NCBI GenBank assembly: GCA_003586115.2 | Contig: QVOM02000025.1 | Span: 86,986,688-87,050,687 of the forward strand | Direction: 5' to 3' | Source: Salvator merianae | Taxonomy: Eukaryota > Chordata > Lepidosauria > Squamata > Teiidae | Length of the DNA: 64,000 bases | The notes under the pieces: generated by a model | What the model was told of the DNA's origin: nothing | What the model saw: only the letters and a program-made list of their open reading frames with translations | Databases searched by the model: none | Program-made: the position numbers and the translations under genes | Shown here: piece by piece, positions 34,870 to 46,615 of the stretch | Numbering within the stretch: the first letter of the stretch is position 1 | How the letters are laid out: each line of letters starts with the position of its first letter

Positions 34870-35825
34870 GTCATAAACTATTTACTATAAGATTTTTTTT
34901 TTCTTTTGCTTTGTTTGGCTGCTTCATTCCTTTGCATTCAGTTCCATAATAGGACCTAATACTTCCCCAGCGGGTAGCCTTGCCCAGTCTGATTAAAATA
35001 ACCCTGCCAATCAAAAAAAGAAAAAGAAACAGGAAAACACAGGCTGGACAGCTTTTAAAGACGCCATTTTCAGTTTCAAAAGTCTCCCAGCTCCTGCTTG
35101 ATAAGGTGGAAGATTTTAAGATGGTTGTTCAACGAAGCTATTACGGACCAGCCAATTCCTCGCTTCACCCCAGCAGGCATGGGCACCGTGGCAATTATAT
35201 CAAACGGAACATAGAGACCCCCGGTGGCAGAAAATGTCCAATCCTTTCTTTGCTTCTTTCCTTATCTTCTCTATTTTGTGTCTAGCCAGCAGCCACAATG
35301 GAGAGGAAGCAGAGGAAATCACTTCCTTTCAAGGCAGGTTCCTCCATTCTGGATACGCTGGAAAAACATCTGAATCCTGGGTTCTGTTCCCTGGTGTTCT
35401 GCTTAGGGGTTCTCCTTGTGTAGTACAACTCTGGCTGCATCCCCATAGTGGTGGCAGGAGGTGTCTGGGGACAGGCACTTCCCTGGAAGCGTCCTCACAC
35501 ATGCACATTACGAGGCGCTTCCTCTTATCTATGCCCAACACACAGGGGCAACTGAGGATGCACTGGACAAGGCAGTTGTCCAGAGAGCTTGATTTCATGC
35601 TCTCACCAAACAAGGAAATTCCACAACTCAGATGCTCTGCTGGGGCTTCTAGGGTCATGTGCGGATACACAACCAGAACTCTCTAGCACAAGTTTATCTT
35701 GATCTGAGTCAACACTCAAGACAGAAGGAAGTGGTAGAGGCCTAACATAGCAGAACAGGTTCTATGGCTTTCAATTGTCATTAAATCTGTGAGTAGAAAA
35801 TTAACACAGAACTAGGACTACAGGC
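34870..35825. other. No gene seen
   Basis: Single-copy-looking sequence. A 150-codon frame at 35234-35686 has no recognisable domain; its start is hydrophobic, but nothing supports a real gene. Confidence 0.45.
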
Positions 35826-36000
35826 GCTTTTCTGCACTGAGACCCCTTCTGGTCCTCTCTCTTCCACACTCTGGTGCAGATCAGAGAGGTCCAGCACCCT
35901 ATTAAATCATTCCATCCACACTGGACAGAGCACAACCCGGTCTGGGCAGTCTAAAATGGCCACTTAGACCAGGACAGCAGTAGAGCTTTGAAAAATGTGC
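35826..36000. mobile_element. GG-ended MITE (family E) fragment
   Basis: Contains gcgcttttctgcactgagac at the left and tctgggcagtctaaaatggc, inverted family E motifs. The right end is missing. Confidence 0.5.
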
Positions 36001-36295
36001 CTTTTCAGCACACAATATGGCACTTAGGAACCTAGAACCGACAGAGGAAAATTATGATTTTTCCTCTGCTTATTCTCTTTCCATCTGCATCTAGATGCAG
36101 GCTGACATTTAAAAGAGCATTTTTTTTCACCAGTAGATGAAATAAATGTCTATTTGGATGGGAGAAAAACAAAAAATACAGCAAAATGCAGTACCTGCTT
36201 TTTCTGCAGTCTTGGTGGCAAGAAATAAAAGACAATATTATTAAGAACAGAAAAATGAGTGCCAGAGTAGGGTCTATGAATCCCTGGATTCAGAA

Positions 36296-36425
36296 TCCCC
36301 CCTTGGGCATGCAAACTCACTGGATGACCTTACACCTGTCACTGCCTTTATCTAGCCTACATTACAGGGTTGTTGTGAAGATAAAGTGGAGAGAGGAAAA
36401 TAACATGCGCCACCTTATGCTTTTC
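36296..36425 (+). mobile_element. L2-like LINE 3' segment
   Basis: Bases 36320-36400 (ggatgaccttacacctgtca, tacagggttgttgtgaagat) match the 3' UTR of a widespread reptile L2-like repeat. The family name is from memory. Confidence 0.45.
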
Positions 36426-36992
36426 AGAACAAATGCAGAACCCAAATGCCATAAATAAAGTAACAGACTGAAGGAAAGGAGAACAAAGAACTGATACACA
36501 GAACTGATTCCCTTGGATAAGACTGTAGCAGAAAGCACAGGAGAAGGAGAAGGCAGAACATAAGATCTTAAGAAGTGCCCACTAGTTCAGACCCACAGCC
36601 CATCTATCAACTTGCACTACTCACAGACTCTTACCAGCTGGACTTCAGAATTAGACCATTGTCTCATAGGCAAACCGCTTCTGTATCTCTGCCAAGAAAA
36701 CTGCATAGAGGTGCCTATGGAGTCTGGGAGGGTCTGTAGCTCAGTGGTAGATAGGCCGGCAGCATTTGTTCTCATGCTGCAGTTGGCTACATTTCCCTCC
36801 TCTGTGTCTCCACCCTATGAAACTGAAAGAAAGAGTCCTTCTGTGTTTTATTATCTTCTGTATGAGGAAGAGGTTCCCATTCCCAGGCTTCAGGATACAG
36901 TAGGGCACACACAAAGGTAAAATGTCTGGTGTCCCCAATTCCAATTCTCCCGAGGGCACCCCTTTAAGTGTGTCTGATCATACCCACAGCCA
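36426..36992. other. No gene seen; tRNA-SINE fragment at 36729-36770
   Basis: Bases 36729-36750 (gggtctgtagctcagtggta) are an A-box-like tRNA-SINE head without its B box. Bases 36560-36620 may be a decayed CR1-like end. The rest is unassigned. Confidence 0.45.
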
Positions 36993-37337
36993 TTGGGATG
37001 CGCATGGGGGAAAAAATCATTTTCAACTCGTTTTCGAATGAAAGTCTGCATTTTCGCTTCGTTGGTGAATTGCGTTGTTGAAAAATGCATTTTTTGCATT
37101 CTTTTGCATTTTTTACATTTTTCCATTGAAAATGCCATTTTCATTGTTTAAACACAGTGAAAAATGCAAAAAATGTGAAAATTCAATGAATTTCATTTTC
37201 ACAAAAGAAGTAGTCTTCTTCATTTTCAGTCGAAAACTGAAAATGCAAAAAATGTCATTTTTGTTTCAATGTGAACATTTGCAAAAATGAAATTTCATAT
37301 GAATTTCTGAATGTGAATCGGAATTTGCACATCCCTA
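36993..37337. mobile_element. hAT element, TAGGGATGTG family, copy 3
   Basis: The ends ttgggatgcgcatgg and atttgcacatcccta are inverted. Flanks CACAGCCA (36985-36992) and CACAGCCG (37338-37345) match at 7 of 8. The interior repeats gcatttt/aaaatgc motifs in both orientations and can fold extensively. Confidence 0.82.
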
Positions 37338-37903
37338 CACAGCCGCAGTCACACTTGCCATCAGGGCTAGTAACCATGGACAACCCTGCCTTCCTGACTT
37401 CCATGATTCAGACAACTGAAAGAAAAGAAAAACCAAGAAGAAAGAGAAAAGATTAGTGTATAGCCGAGGAAGTTTCTTGACAGAAAACTGATGGATTTGG
37501 TCCAGTCCTCTCAAGTTAGCAGTGTGTGTGCAAATGCACTGACCCTGTGGGAGCCTTGCTTGACCTTATCTTTGATCCTAATTATTACCATTTATTATTA
37601 TATTTGACCTTTCTGTTTTCACCGGCAAACTAGCTCACAAAGCAAAATAAGGAGACTAAAAATCCATTAAGAAAAATTAAAATGGAATGCAAACTGATAA
37701 ATCTTTACTGTGCTAGCACGAGAACATCAAGTTAATCGCTATCATCATAATATAGCAATTTGAGGTAGAAGACACTGATAAATCAATAAAAATGGCAGAT
37801 CACTTATTCAAAGCTTGTTAAATGAGAGAGAAGGGAGATTTGTCAGAGGGAGAATATTTTATAGCATCTCCCAAAGGCACTGCTCTCTCCCTGACTTCTA
37901 GGG
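37338..37903. other. No gene seen
   Basis: AT-rich single-copy-looking sequence. Confidence 0.5.
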
Positions 37904-38235
37904 GTGTTTTTGCACTTACCACATTAGAAGAGACTAATTCATCTGTTCTAATGTGGTAATGGACCACACAGCACAGACATTGTCTCCACTCTGTGGCCCT
38001 ATTGCCTTACCTGAAGCAGGCTACCAGCATTCCAGGTGCAAATACTGGAAGCCTTGCCCATTCCTGCCCCTGGCAGTGGCCAGGAAGCATCCAGCCCTGC
38101 CATGGCAACTGGCAGGACTGCACATGTGCAGGTGCCATCAGCTGCTCACACAAGTGTGAACAGTTTATCACACTGACCTGGCCACTGTGCACCAAGGTAA
38201 GTGCAAATGCACCTTACCAGGAGGTGAATATCTGA
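37904..38235. mobile_element. Family C MITE, partial
   Basis: Left end ggggtgtttttgcacttacc and interior gtggccaggaagcatccagc match family C. The far terminus is truncated. Confidence 0.55.
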
Positions 38236-38274
38236 AGCTACACTGTACATCTCAAGCTACACTGGCAGCATAGA

Positions 38275-38650
38275 CAGGGGTCCTGTTCGCCCTTTACATC
38301 TTAGAATGGAACCAAGCTTCCAGCACTCGCACTGCAAATGCCAGCCCACCCACCATGACATCAGCCACGGAAACATCAGGCTGCTGCCACGATTTCCCGG
38401 GACACAGTGTGTGACTGTGCAGCCATAGCTGCACTGCACCACAGCCTTCAGCATTCACACGCTACTGACCAGGAACAGTGCAGCTGCTCCTGATACAGCT
38501 GTAGGCAGAGATTTAGCTGTCCACAACTAGTGGCCTTCAGGATCATCTGCAGACACTCCCAAACACTAGAGACTCCACACAGTGTGTTTTGTTGGTGAGC
38601 ATCCAGACATTCACTAGTACCAAAGTGCGAACATGCTCAGGGTATCCCCT
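38275..38650. mobile_element. Family C MITE, second adjacent copy
   Basis: Starts ggggtcctgttcgccctttа-like (ggggtcctgttcgcccttt) and ends near aaagtgcgaacatgctcagg; cagcccacccaccatgacat matches 20730-20750. No target duplication was resolved. Confidence 0.55.
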
Positions 38651-39422
38651 TGACCTAGTTTGCCACTGTGAACCAAACTGACATGGGTACCTACACCTGC
38701 ATGGCATGGCTGATTGTAATGGAGGGCTGAAATACCAGCCGTGCCATGTAAACACAGGCACCCTCTCAGCTTCTCATCATCACTGCCTTTCGGGCTCTCC
38801 TTTGAACCACTCGTGCTGCCTCTCAGCTTCCCTTATCTCACACTGGTACCATGAGGATTAAATAGAGGGGAGAAGAACCACCTTGAGCTCTTTGTAAGAA
38901 AGGTGGCCTAAAAATATTATAAATAAATAAGATTCATATTCCAGGTTGCATCTCTAGTTTGGATCAAGAGCTAGATCTCATTGTGGGAAGCAGTGGCCAT
39001 TCAGGAGAATGGTCAGAGCTGGCAGCTTTCCACTGCATGGTTGCAGAAGTTGCCCTATGACAGGACCGCTCAGCTTGCATCCTTTTACATGTTCCTGAAC
39101 TACATTTCCCAGCATTCCACAGAATGTCATGGAATGCTAGGAATGGAATGTTGGGAGTTGTAGTTCTGGAATGTCGGGAGGGGCACAGTTTGAACACCCT
39201 ACCCCTATGAAGAACCAGAAATGCTCCTTGCCTAATACTACTGCTGACCAGAAATAGCTTTCTGAGGTTTCAGTCATGAGATTTTCCTTCCACACACTGA
39301 GGATTCTAAGGACTAGATCTGTAAATATCTACATGCAGGAATAATGCATACTCATCTTCCCAAGATCTCACCTCATACTTCTACCACTTCATTTATTCCC
39401 ACATCCTTTGGCTCCACATATA
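38651..39422. other. No gene seen; L2 tail and a hairpin
   Basis: Bases 38855-38930 (ccaccttgagctctttgtaa, then ttataaataaataag) are a sense L2-type 3' tail. Bases 39089-39178 are a hairpin repeat of the actacatttcccagcattcc type, with its inverse gggagttgtagttc. Confidence 0.55.
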
Positions 39423-39605
39423 AGCCCTTTCTGCACTGGGTCTTATCCTGGATTATATCCCAGAATAGAGACCTGAGTGCCATCCACATACTAATGCAGA
39501 CTACAGCAGACCCTGGGCAGGCTTTCCATAGTCTGCACTAGCTTGTGAACGGCAGGCCACTGTTCTGGGATATAATCCAGAATCAGGCTCAGTGCAGAAA
39601 GGGCC
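39423..39605. mobile_element. Short GG-ended MITE (family D), copy 1
   Basis: Inverted ends agccctttctgcactgggtc and gctcagtgcagaaagggcc, plus an inner pair tggattatatcccag / ctgggatataatccag, flanked by ATA on both sides (39420-39422, 39606-39608). It is 183 bp and noncoding. Confidence 0.85.
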
Positions 39606-41574
39606 ATAGAGCTAGCAAGACCCCAGATTCCTCATCCTTCTTTCTCTATGTTAGGCAAATTAGTTTTGGAAACAATTTGGGAACCACTTGGACCCCTGTG
39701 GTATGGAATCTGCAATCACACAGACTTACATTGAACATGGCAAATAGTTTCAGCACATCAGTTTGTGATGGGAGTTTGTGAAGGGAGGGGAAGGCAGCCG
39801 CTTCAAAAGGAAAGGGCAACTAAAACCATTTCTAGAAATTATCCTGACAGGCAACCCCACTTAAACCTCTGCAATTGTGTTGGCTTCATTGTTCCTTGAT
39901 GCCCTTCCAGATTTTGCAGGGGATGGTTTCTCCTTTGTGCTAACCTGAAAATGCCAAATGGGAAACGTTTTGCTTTCTATTCTTCTTAAATCGCTTTTGA
40001 AGAAACAAGCGACCAACTGGTGTTGTGTCCTTAAAGTTACTGCTTTAACCAGGGATTGTGCCTGCTTGATCGGGGGACTCATTTCATTTCCAGTCTGAAA
40101 GGGGAACAAAAAAAAAAGCATAATTGCAAACTCTGTATTTTTAGGGGGGAACTATATTTATATCAAGCAGGGAACCTACAGAGTGACTGTGAGGGGAAAA
40201 TTGGTCTGTCCTTGCAAGGGTGCCGTCCATCTTAATTACAGACACCACAGTAGACAAATAATGAAAGATTTGCTCAAAGCTTAATCAGGCAGAGGAGACT
40301 GATAAGAGAACTGCCTCTGATTTTCTCTGCTTCCCATCGTTTTAAAAAAAAAGAAAGAGAGTGAGGATTTTCTCCTGTTGTCATGACTGTGTGAGTTGTA
40401 CAGATTCTCAAGAAGGCATCAAAGTTTCCAGATGTGATACTGGGCATGGTTTCCAACCTCATGCAGATCAAAACTTTTGCATTTTTATGGGCATGCAAGG
40501 TAATCCTGCCTGCACTTTGGCTGATTCCTCATGGCACCAGACCAAGACATCTTTGGAGCCAGAGTGCTTGCTCCAGCCCAGGGGAGGGATGGGGTGGAGA
40601 AGGATGGCGCTTCAATGCCTCCACTTTCCAGCCCTCACTAAAGCTGAAACCAAGGAATGGAGGCTCCTTGGCTCCAAAATTTCTGCCCGAGCCCATTAAG
40701 GGATACACAGGAAATAGCTGTGGAAGTGGACCATTTTCTGCACACCCTAGAACTGGGGCTCAGGCAGAGAGTGTGGAGATGGCAGGAGCAAACCAGCATA
40801 GCCCACCGTTGCAGAGCCAGTTTCCCACTATGTTAAAAAACACTTACTTCCAAGAGTGTTTGTGTTCTGGGAATGGCTCTACTCACATGTTTTTAGCAGC
40901 ATCCCCAAAAACATGCAGGATCTTCAAGGACTACTGGTTTGGTTTAACTGGTAATGGATTGGAGCTGATCCCAAGGGAGGGGAGAGGAACACTTGGCTGA
41001 TCTTAATAGAAAGTTTTTTTATTGAAATTTAAAAGGCACTTACAAGAAATAGCTTTATCACAAGGCAAGCAGGAAAAATAAAGAATAAGCAGCAATAGAG
41101 AAACAAACGGTAATACAAGAGCAAATGACAACAATAACACTTTCAATGTTGGGCAAATTAGTCAAATGGCGACATTTGATGTGTAGCAAGGGAACACTCT
41201 AAAAACCACTTTCAGGATTGGGTGAAGTAGTCAAAATTTGTAGCAAGAAAGCATTTCAAGGTTGGATGAATTAATAACATGTAGCAAGAGAGAAAGTGTA
41301 ACTGAAGCTCAACAAGGGACACAATGTTTTATCTGTAGCAGAGGAGATAAAACATAGAATCCAGAAATGAAATGAAATAAAAGTTTCTGGTGAGCTTATT
41401 GCCACTAAGTACCAGCAAAATCATGTGTAGAGTCCTGGCTATCAGTACTTTAATCAGTCTTTCTTGAGGACAGATGCCTGACCTGTGGTTAGCCTTTTCC
41501 TCAGTGGCAACAGTACACATGGAAATCAGGTTGCCTTGATCCCTCAACACACATCAAGTGATATGTTCAATTAA
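39606..41574. other. No gene seen
   Basis: Mostly single-copy sequence. The 188-codon frame at 40434-41000 has no recognisable domain. Bases 41015-41040 (gtttttttattgaaattta) look like an antisense LINE poly(A) end, perhaps L1. Confidence 0.45.
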
Positions 41575-41735
41575 ATTTTGTTTTTATTGGTAAAACCCTG
41601 AGACCTTTGGGCATATGGTGGGACTAAAATGCAAATGCAAAAGCAAGTGCATACCACAAACAAAACAGTGCCTGAAAATGTGGAGAAAAACGGTTTCCTT
41701 AGCCAAAGGCCAGGGTAAATAGGTGCCTTAGCTTC
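41575..41735 (-). mobile_element. L2-type LINE 3' end, antisense fragment
   Basis: Matches 1-165 over aacagtgcctgaaaatgtgg and agccaaaggccagggtaaat. Confidence 0.45.
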
Positions 41736-42321
41736 CAGGGTCCCCTAACAGTTTCCCATTGGTAGCAATTACTTGCATAACACTGTTTTGCACCTGAGTG
41801 AAGCTGTGGTAACTAAACCATAGTATTATACATAGGGCGACTTGCTTGATTGTTCAACTTAGTTTTAATAGCTTCATTAAACTATTAAATATAGTTTATA
41901 ACAATTACTTTCAAGGAAGCAGCAGCACATAGTTTATCTTTCTGGAGCAGATTTTACAAATATTGATCTATTTAATAAATAAATAAATAAATAAATATAC
42001 AAAATGATTGCCTGATTCAGAGACCATGCCTTTGTAAACAATTTGAAAGATTTTAGCAGCTTGGCTGATTGCTTAATTATGTGTCCAACCTATAACTTTT
42101 CTCCTGGGAGTAACATGGATAGACAAAGAGGGACTGTCTGTTGAAGAAATAAGGAAAAAATTAATTCTAGGAGGGAAAACAATGACAAACTTAGACTAGA
42201 TAATGAAGTATATGGACAATTCACTGACAGTAAAGATTAGAATAGTTAACTAAGAGTGCCTCCAGATGGCAAGAGGAAATTACAAGATCTTGTTTAGATC
42301 TCACAATCATTTCCCATAACA
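41736..42321. other. No gene seen; (AAAT)n
   Basis: AT-rich sequence with an AATA microsatellite at 41971-41996. Confidence 0.5.
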
Positions 42322-42533
42322 GTATAAGAACATAAGAGGAGCTCTGCTGGATCAGGCCACAGCCTATCCAGTCCAGCATCCTGTCACACACAATGGCCCA
42401 CCAAGTGCTTCTGGGCATCTCAAGCAGAAGACGAAGGCAAAACCTTCACCTGCTCTCAACTCCCTGCAGATGAACATTAGAGCATCCTGCCTGTCTCTCC
42501 GACCTGCAGGCAGTACCTAGGCATCCATTCTAC
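42322..42533 (-). mobile_element. CR1-clade LINE 3' end, antisense, cluster copy a
   Basis: Starts agaacataagaggagctctg and ends gcatccattct. This is the inverted terminal block of the CR1-like family. Confidence 0.75.
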
Positions 42534-42535
42534 AT

Positions 42536-42770
42536 AAAAACATAAGAGAAGCTGTGCTGGATCAGGCCATGGCCCATCTAGTCCAGCATCCTGCCTCACA
42601 CAGTGGCCCGCTGTTTACTTCTGGGCATTCTCAAGCAGAAGCCAAAGGTAAAACTTTCACGTACTCTCAACTCCTTGCAAATAGCCTTCAGAGGCATCCT
42701 GCTTATCTCTTCAACATGGAGGCTGTACCTAGGCATCAGTTCTAGTAACCATTGATTCATCTGTCCTCCA
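42536..42770 (-). mobile_element. CR1-clade LINE 3' end, antisense, cluster copy b
   Basis: Starts aaaacataagagaagctgtg directly after copy a, ending with tctgtcctccatgaatt. Confidence 0.75.
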
Positions 42771-42774
42771 TGAA

Positions 42775-42852
42775 TTAAGAGAAACCCTGCTGGATCAGGC
42801 TACAGCCCATTGAGTCTAGCATCCTGTCTCACACAGTGGCCCACCAATTGCT
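42775..42852 (-). mobile_element. CR1-clade LINE 3' end, antisense, cluster copy c
   Basis: A short third block (aagagaaaccctgctggatc to caccaattgcttct), truncated where the next copy begins. Confidence 0.7.
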
Positions 42853-43066
42853 TCTAGAATGGATGCCTAGGTATCACCTCCAGGTTGAAGAGACAGTTAG
42901 GATGTCTTCAGAGGCCATTTGCAGAGAATCAAGAGCAAGTAGAGGTTTGCCTTTGTCTTCTGCTTGAGAATGGCCAGGAGCAAATGGTGGGCCACTGTAT
43001 GAGGCATGATACTGGACTAGATGGGCTGTGGCCAGATCCAGCAGGGCTCCTCTAATGTTCTTATGA
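42853..43066 (+). mobile_element. CR1-clade LINE 3' end, sense, cluster copy d
   Basis: A fourth block in opposite orientation (agaatggatgcctaggtatc to ggctcctctaatgttcttat), forming a head-to-head junction with copy c inside the shared motif. Confidence 0.75.
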
Positions 43067-43096
43067 TTCAAGCCCAGGGAGGTCCAAGGTCCTAGC

Positions 43097-43198
43097 CAGA
43101 GGTGACAGTATGGAGGCCCAGAGGCCCTGTGAACAGTGATCGCCCCCTTCCCGTGGGTTCCAAACACCCGCCCTTAAAGCGACGATGGGCTGCCACTG
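43097..43198. mobile_element. Palindromic hAT MITE, right arm with intact target duplication
   Basis: A perfect 8-bp duplication GTCCTAGC flanks it (43089-43096, 43199-43206), but only the right arm remains, from gacagtatggaggcccagag to gggctgccactg. The left side keeps just CAGAGGT before the arm. Confidence 0.9.
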
Positions 43199-43206
43199 GT
43201 CCTAGC

Positions 43207-43989
43207 ACAATACTCCAGCTGTTACACCACCCTAAAGAACAACAGAAGGCTGATCCATCTAAGAGTCTCCCCCCCCCCCAATTGAGCTGGACGTGACCAC
43301 AGCCTCTCAGTGCCCAGGCCTTTTAAACAGCCAGTGCTCACAGTCTGCTCCATGGCTGATTTCTCCTACGTGAGGATGGTTGCAAGCAGCAGATCTGCTG
43401 TTTGGGTCTTTCCCAAATTCATGCACTCAAGCACATTATCAGAACTGCTGCCAAGAATAAGCCTGATAGCAGCAACAAAGGGGTCATTGCAGGAGGTCTC
43501 AAGCCAGAGATGCACAGCTCTGGCTGTGACAGGGAATATAATGTTCCCTTCAGGGCCTCAGCCTAGATTCCAATGGCCTGAGTGATTAACCATCTCTCAG
43601 TGACAGCGTCCTCCAGAAATGCTTTTAAGAGACCCCAGGGCCAGTGGGACAGGGCTTTTAAACTCTTTCATGGTGGGGCTTTGGCATCAATGATTAAGGC
43701 CAACTCAGGGTATTCACAGAGGGCAGAGCCCACTTTGCTTTAGCAGGGAGACAATCCAGGGACCAAGGCCATGATCACACACAGTCAAATAAAACCTCTC
43801 AGAGGCAGCTTGGAGACTCTTCGTAGTCGGGGTTGTTTACAGGCCAGTCTGCCCCTCTCCCGTCTCATGAATATTGTAGGCTAGAACAAGTGGATTAGAG
43901 ATGCATGGAGAATACAAAGGCCGCACACTACCCTCTCAAAGCGCCCAATCACACATAAGTTTTAATCCAGCTTCGGTCCACTTTCAGAC
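43207..43989. other. No gene seen
   Basis: Single-copy-looking sequence with a C-run near 43270-43279. Confidence 0.5.
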
Positions 43990-43992
43990 TGA

Positions 43993-44667
43993 GGGCCTCT
44001 TTGCACTTTGGGCCAGCAAGCCCCAGGGATGCTTGCTAGCAAAGAGCTTCCACGTTTCGCAGAGGCCCAAGAGGCTGGGAGTGGGCTCCAGCCACTCCCG
44101 ATCACAACTAGCTGTGGATCACTAATTTGTGCTCCACACCCTTACCGGGAGCCGGTATCCAGCTTCAGTAAGGTGTATTCACGCTTACCTGGCGATGTGG
44201 CAACTGGGCTGGTGTGATCAACTGATCACACCTGTGCAATCTGCTAATCGCATCTGTGTGCTGCACAACCCTGGCAGTCACCATGGCAGTGGCCAGAGAC
44301 TTCCTGGCCCCTGCCCTGGTCAGGATCAGGTGTGGCTACCGGCATTCGCATCACAAATGCCAGTAACCTGCTTCAGGTAGGTAACTAGGGCCCCACAGTG
44401 TGAACAGTGGACCTTTCTGCACTTGGCTTTATTCTGGATTATATCCCAGAATAGGGACCTGCTGCCCACATGTTAGTGCAGATTACAGCAGGCCCTGGGT
44501 GGGGCCTGCCATAGTTCATACTAGCATGTAGATGGCAGGTCCCTAATCCAGGATATAATCTGGAATAAGGCCAAGTGCAGAAAGGGCCAGTGTCCACACT
44601 GCATGGTCAGTTCCACCTTAGAACAGGATAATTATTCTGTTCTAAGGTGGTAAGTGCAAAAATGCCC
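43993..44667. mobile_element. GG-ended MITE (family C) carrying a nested family D
   Basis: Inverted ends gggcctctttgcacttt and taagtgcaaaaatgccc are flanked by TGA on both sides (43990-43992, 44668-44670). Without the nested element and its triplet it is about 492 bp. A perfect inner inversion (ttctaaggtgg and its inverse) lies near the right end. Confidence 0.82.
44409..44588. mobile_element. Short GG-ended MITE (family D), copy 2
   Basis: Inverted ends ggacctttctgcacttggct and ggccaagtgcagaaagggcc, flanked by AGT (44406-44408, 44589-44591). It is 180 bp, close to 39423-39605, and lies inside the family C element 43993-44667. Confidence 0.87.
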
Positions 44668-44670
44668 TGA

Positions 44671-46174
44671 GAGAACATATCAGTGTAGTAATAAGATGTT
44701 TTCTTTCAGCATTATCTAACTCAGAAAATCCACCTTTGAGTTAAATAATGTGGAAAGAAAATGATTAGTTACTTTGCTGATGTGTTCTTTCAATCTGAAA
44801 GTGGACTGAAGCTGGATTAAATCTTAAGTGTAGATGAGTCCATGTGAATGCAGCCATAATCTCTTATAGTGAACGTGTTTACATAATAAACTCATTTCCA
44901 TTTCCTACTGCAGCATCCTTTCTCCTCCCATTGTGTGTGTGTGTGTGTGTGTGTGTATTTGTGACTCTATAGCTTGGTGAAATTCTGCTGTGTACTTTAA
45001 AACAGCTCTAACAAGCCTCACAGGTCTGCCTTTGTAAAATTCGCTGTGGAAAAGCCAAAGTCTGGGTAAATTGCTATTTGGGGGAGGTGTTTGCAACTCG
45101 CATGGTTACCTGCCTAAGCTGTCAATGAAGGTTTTGGTTAAGGGTCATTCCTAACCATTCACTATGCTGGCTAAGGTTGAATGGGGTTGCCGTCCAAAAT
45201 ATCTATGGAGCAGTACATTAACAAATGCTGCTTTCCCGTGGCCGACAGCAGTCGTCTAAGGCTTGCTGCTCCATTCTTTCCTAGCCCTTGGCTGGACTTG
45301 TGGTGCCAAAGATTAAAACTTGGACCCTGTGCCCACAAATCATGTCACAGTGCTGATCCCCGGGCATCTTTCCGCTGGGCTTGGCCTGGGCTGGTTTGGT
45401 GATGGCAAATGTATCAAAGAGCTGCACACGAACGGCGCAAAAGAAGGAGGCCCCGGCCGAAAGCAAGACAAAAAGGAAAGCCGGTACAGACACCGCTGAA
45501 ATATATCCCAGCGGAAGTTACACATTGTAAATGCAAGCCTAGATCCATCTTGGAGACACTCGCAAACAAAGTCCATCTTGTCTTCGCTTTGGCAAGAAGG
45601 TATTGCGGCAGCTATGGAGCAAACGGGCCCCATTCAAAGTGACCTGGTTTTACTTCCTCCCCTCCCATCTGCCCCCCCTTCCTGAAACAAAACCAAAGAG
45701 GGAGGGGGGAAGGAGCATCTTCCTTGGCTCTGGAACCATCTTGGCCTTGGTCAGAAGCAGGGGGCCCAGGTCACGTGGCGCAAAAACCACCCAGGAATTT
45801 AGCTAGGCATTTAGGGTTCATGAGAGAGTGATTAAGGACAGGGGAAGGGATCGGGAGGTGGCCCCCCCGGCTGTCAAAAGTTATGGGAAATTATGTGCAT
45901 TTTTTCACACAGACTCACTTAGGAAAAAGCTGAGACTTGGCAACTCAGCTGTGTTCCTTTTGGCAGGAGACCACAGCTGAGCCTGAAAAGGAACAATTTG
46001 GGAGCTGTTTCAGCCAGCAGTTATTAGGTGACTTTGCCCCTTCCTTTCACATGTTACTCCTTCTCCCTTTGCAAAGAGATGTGTGTTTTATTTACCCCAT
46101 GTCTTCAGCAGCGGAAGTGCTTGGGTCCCTACGCAATATACGAGATTAAAATCAAAATTGTCAATATTTATCTT
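44671..46174. other. No gene seen; (GT)n at 44934-44957
   Basis: Single-copy-looking. The interval 45300-45900 is GC-richer, with frames up to 97 codons in several phases and no known domain. Confidence 0.45.
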
Positions 46175-46280
46175 ATTTGATTTAAGAATTTATATCCTGC
46201 CCGTCCCTAGAAGACCCCAGGGTGGATCACAATGAGAACAAGATAAAATATATAGAACATTCCAAAAACATATTTAAAAT
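46175..46280 (-). mobile_element. L2-type LINE tail, antisense
   Basis: The sequence atttaagaatttatatcctg with gaccccagggtggatcaca is the inverse of an L2-type 3' tail, as at 58190-58260. Confidence 0.5.
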
Positions 46281-46336
46281 CAGCAGCGGCCCATGGCTTT
46301 AAGAGTGGGTGTTCATAATGCGCAGGAAGTGGGCAA
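46281..46336. mobile_element. Palindromic hAT MITE, short left end
   Basis: Begins cagcagcggcccatggcttt and keeps agagtgggtgttcataatgc, then breaks off about 56 bp in. Confidence 0.7.
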
Positions 46337-46369
46337 ATTTTGAGGCAGATGGAAAACTGAGCACAATTA

Positions 46370-46613
46370 AGAACATAAAAACATAGGAGGACCCTTGCTG
46401 GATCGGGCCACAGCCCATCTAGTCCTGCATCCCATCCCACCAATTCTTTCAGGGCATCTCAAGCAGAAGACAAAAGCAAAACCTTCACTTGTTCTTGACT
46501 CCCTGCAAATGGCCTTTAGAGGCCTCCTGCCTGTCCTCTAACCTGGAGGTGGTACCTGAGCATCTGTTCTAGCAGTCATTGATACACCTGTCCTCCATGA
46601 ATTTGTCCAACCC
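46370..46613 (-). mobile_element. CR1-clade LINE 3' end, antisense
   Basis: Starts agaacataaaaacataggag and ends tgaatttgtccaaccct. Confidence 0.7.
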
Positions 46614-46615
46614 TA

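Noticed and set aside
35234..35686. 150-codon frame starting with a hydrophobic, signal-like segment
   Set aside because: No homology recognised, no exon signals or conserved domain; the hydrophobic start alone is not evidence.
40434..41000. 188-codon open frame on the + strand
   Set aside because: No recognisable domain, no splice context, and overlapping frames in another phase; chance frame in GC-moderate intron sequence.
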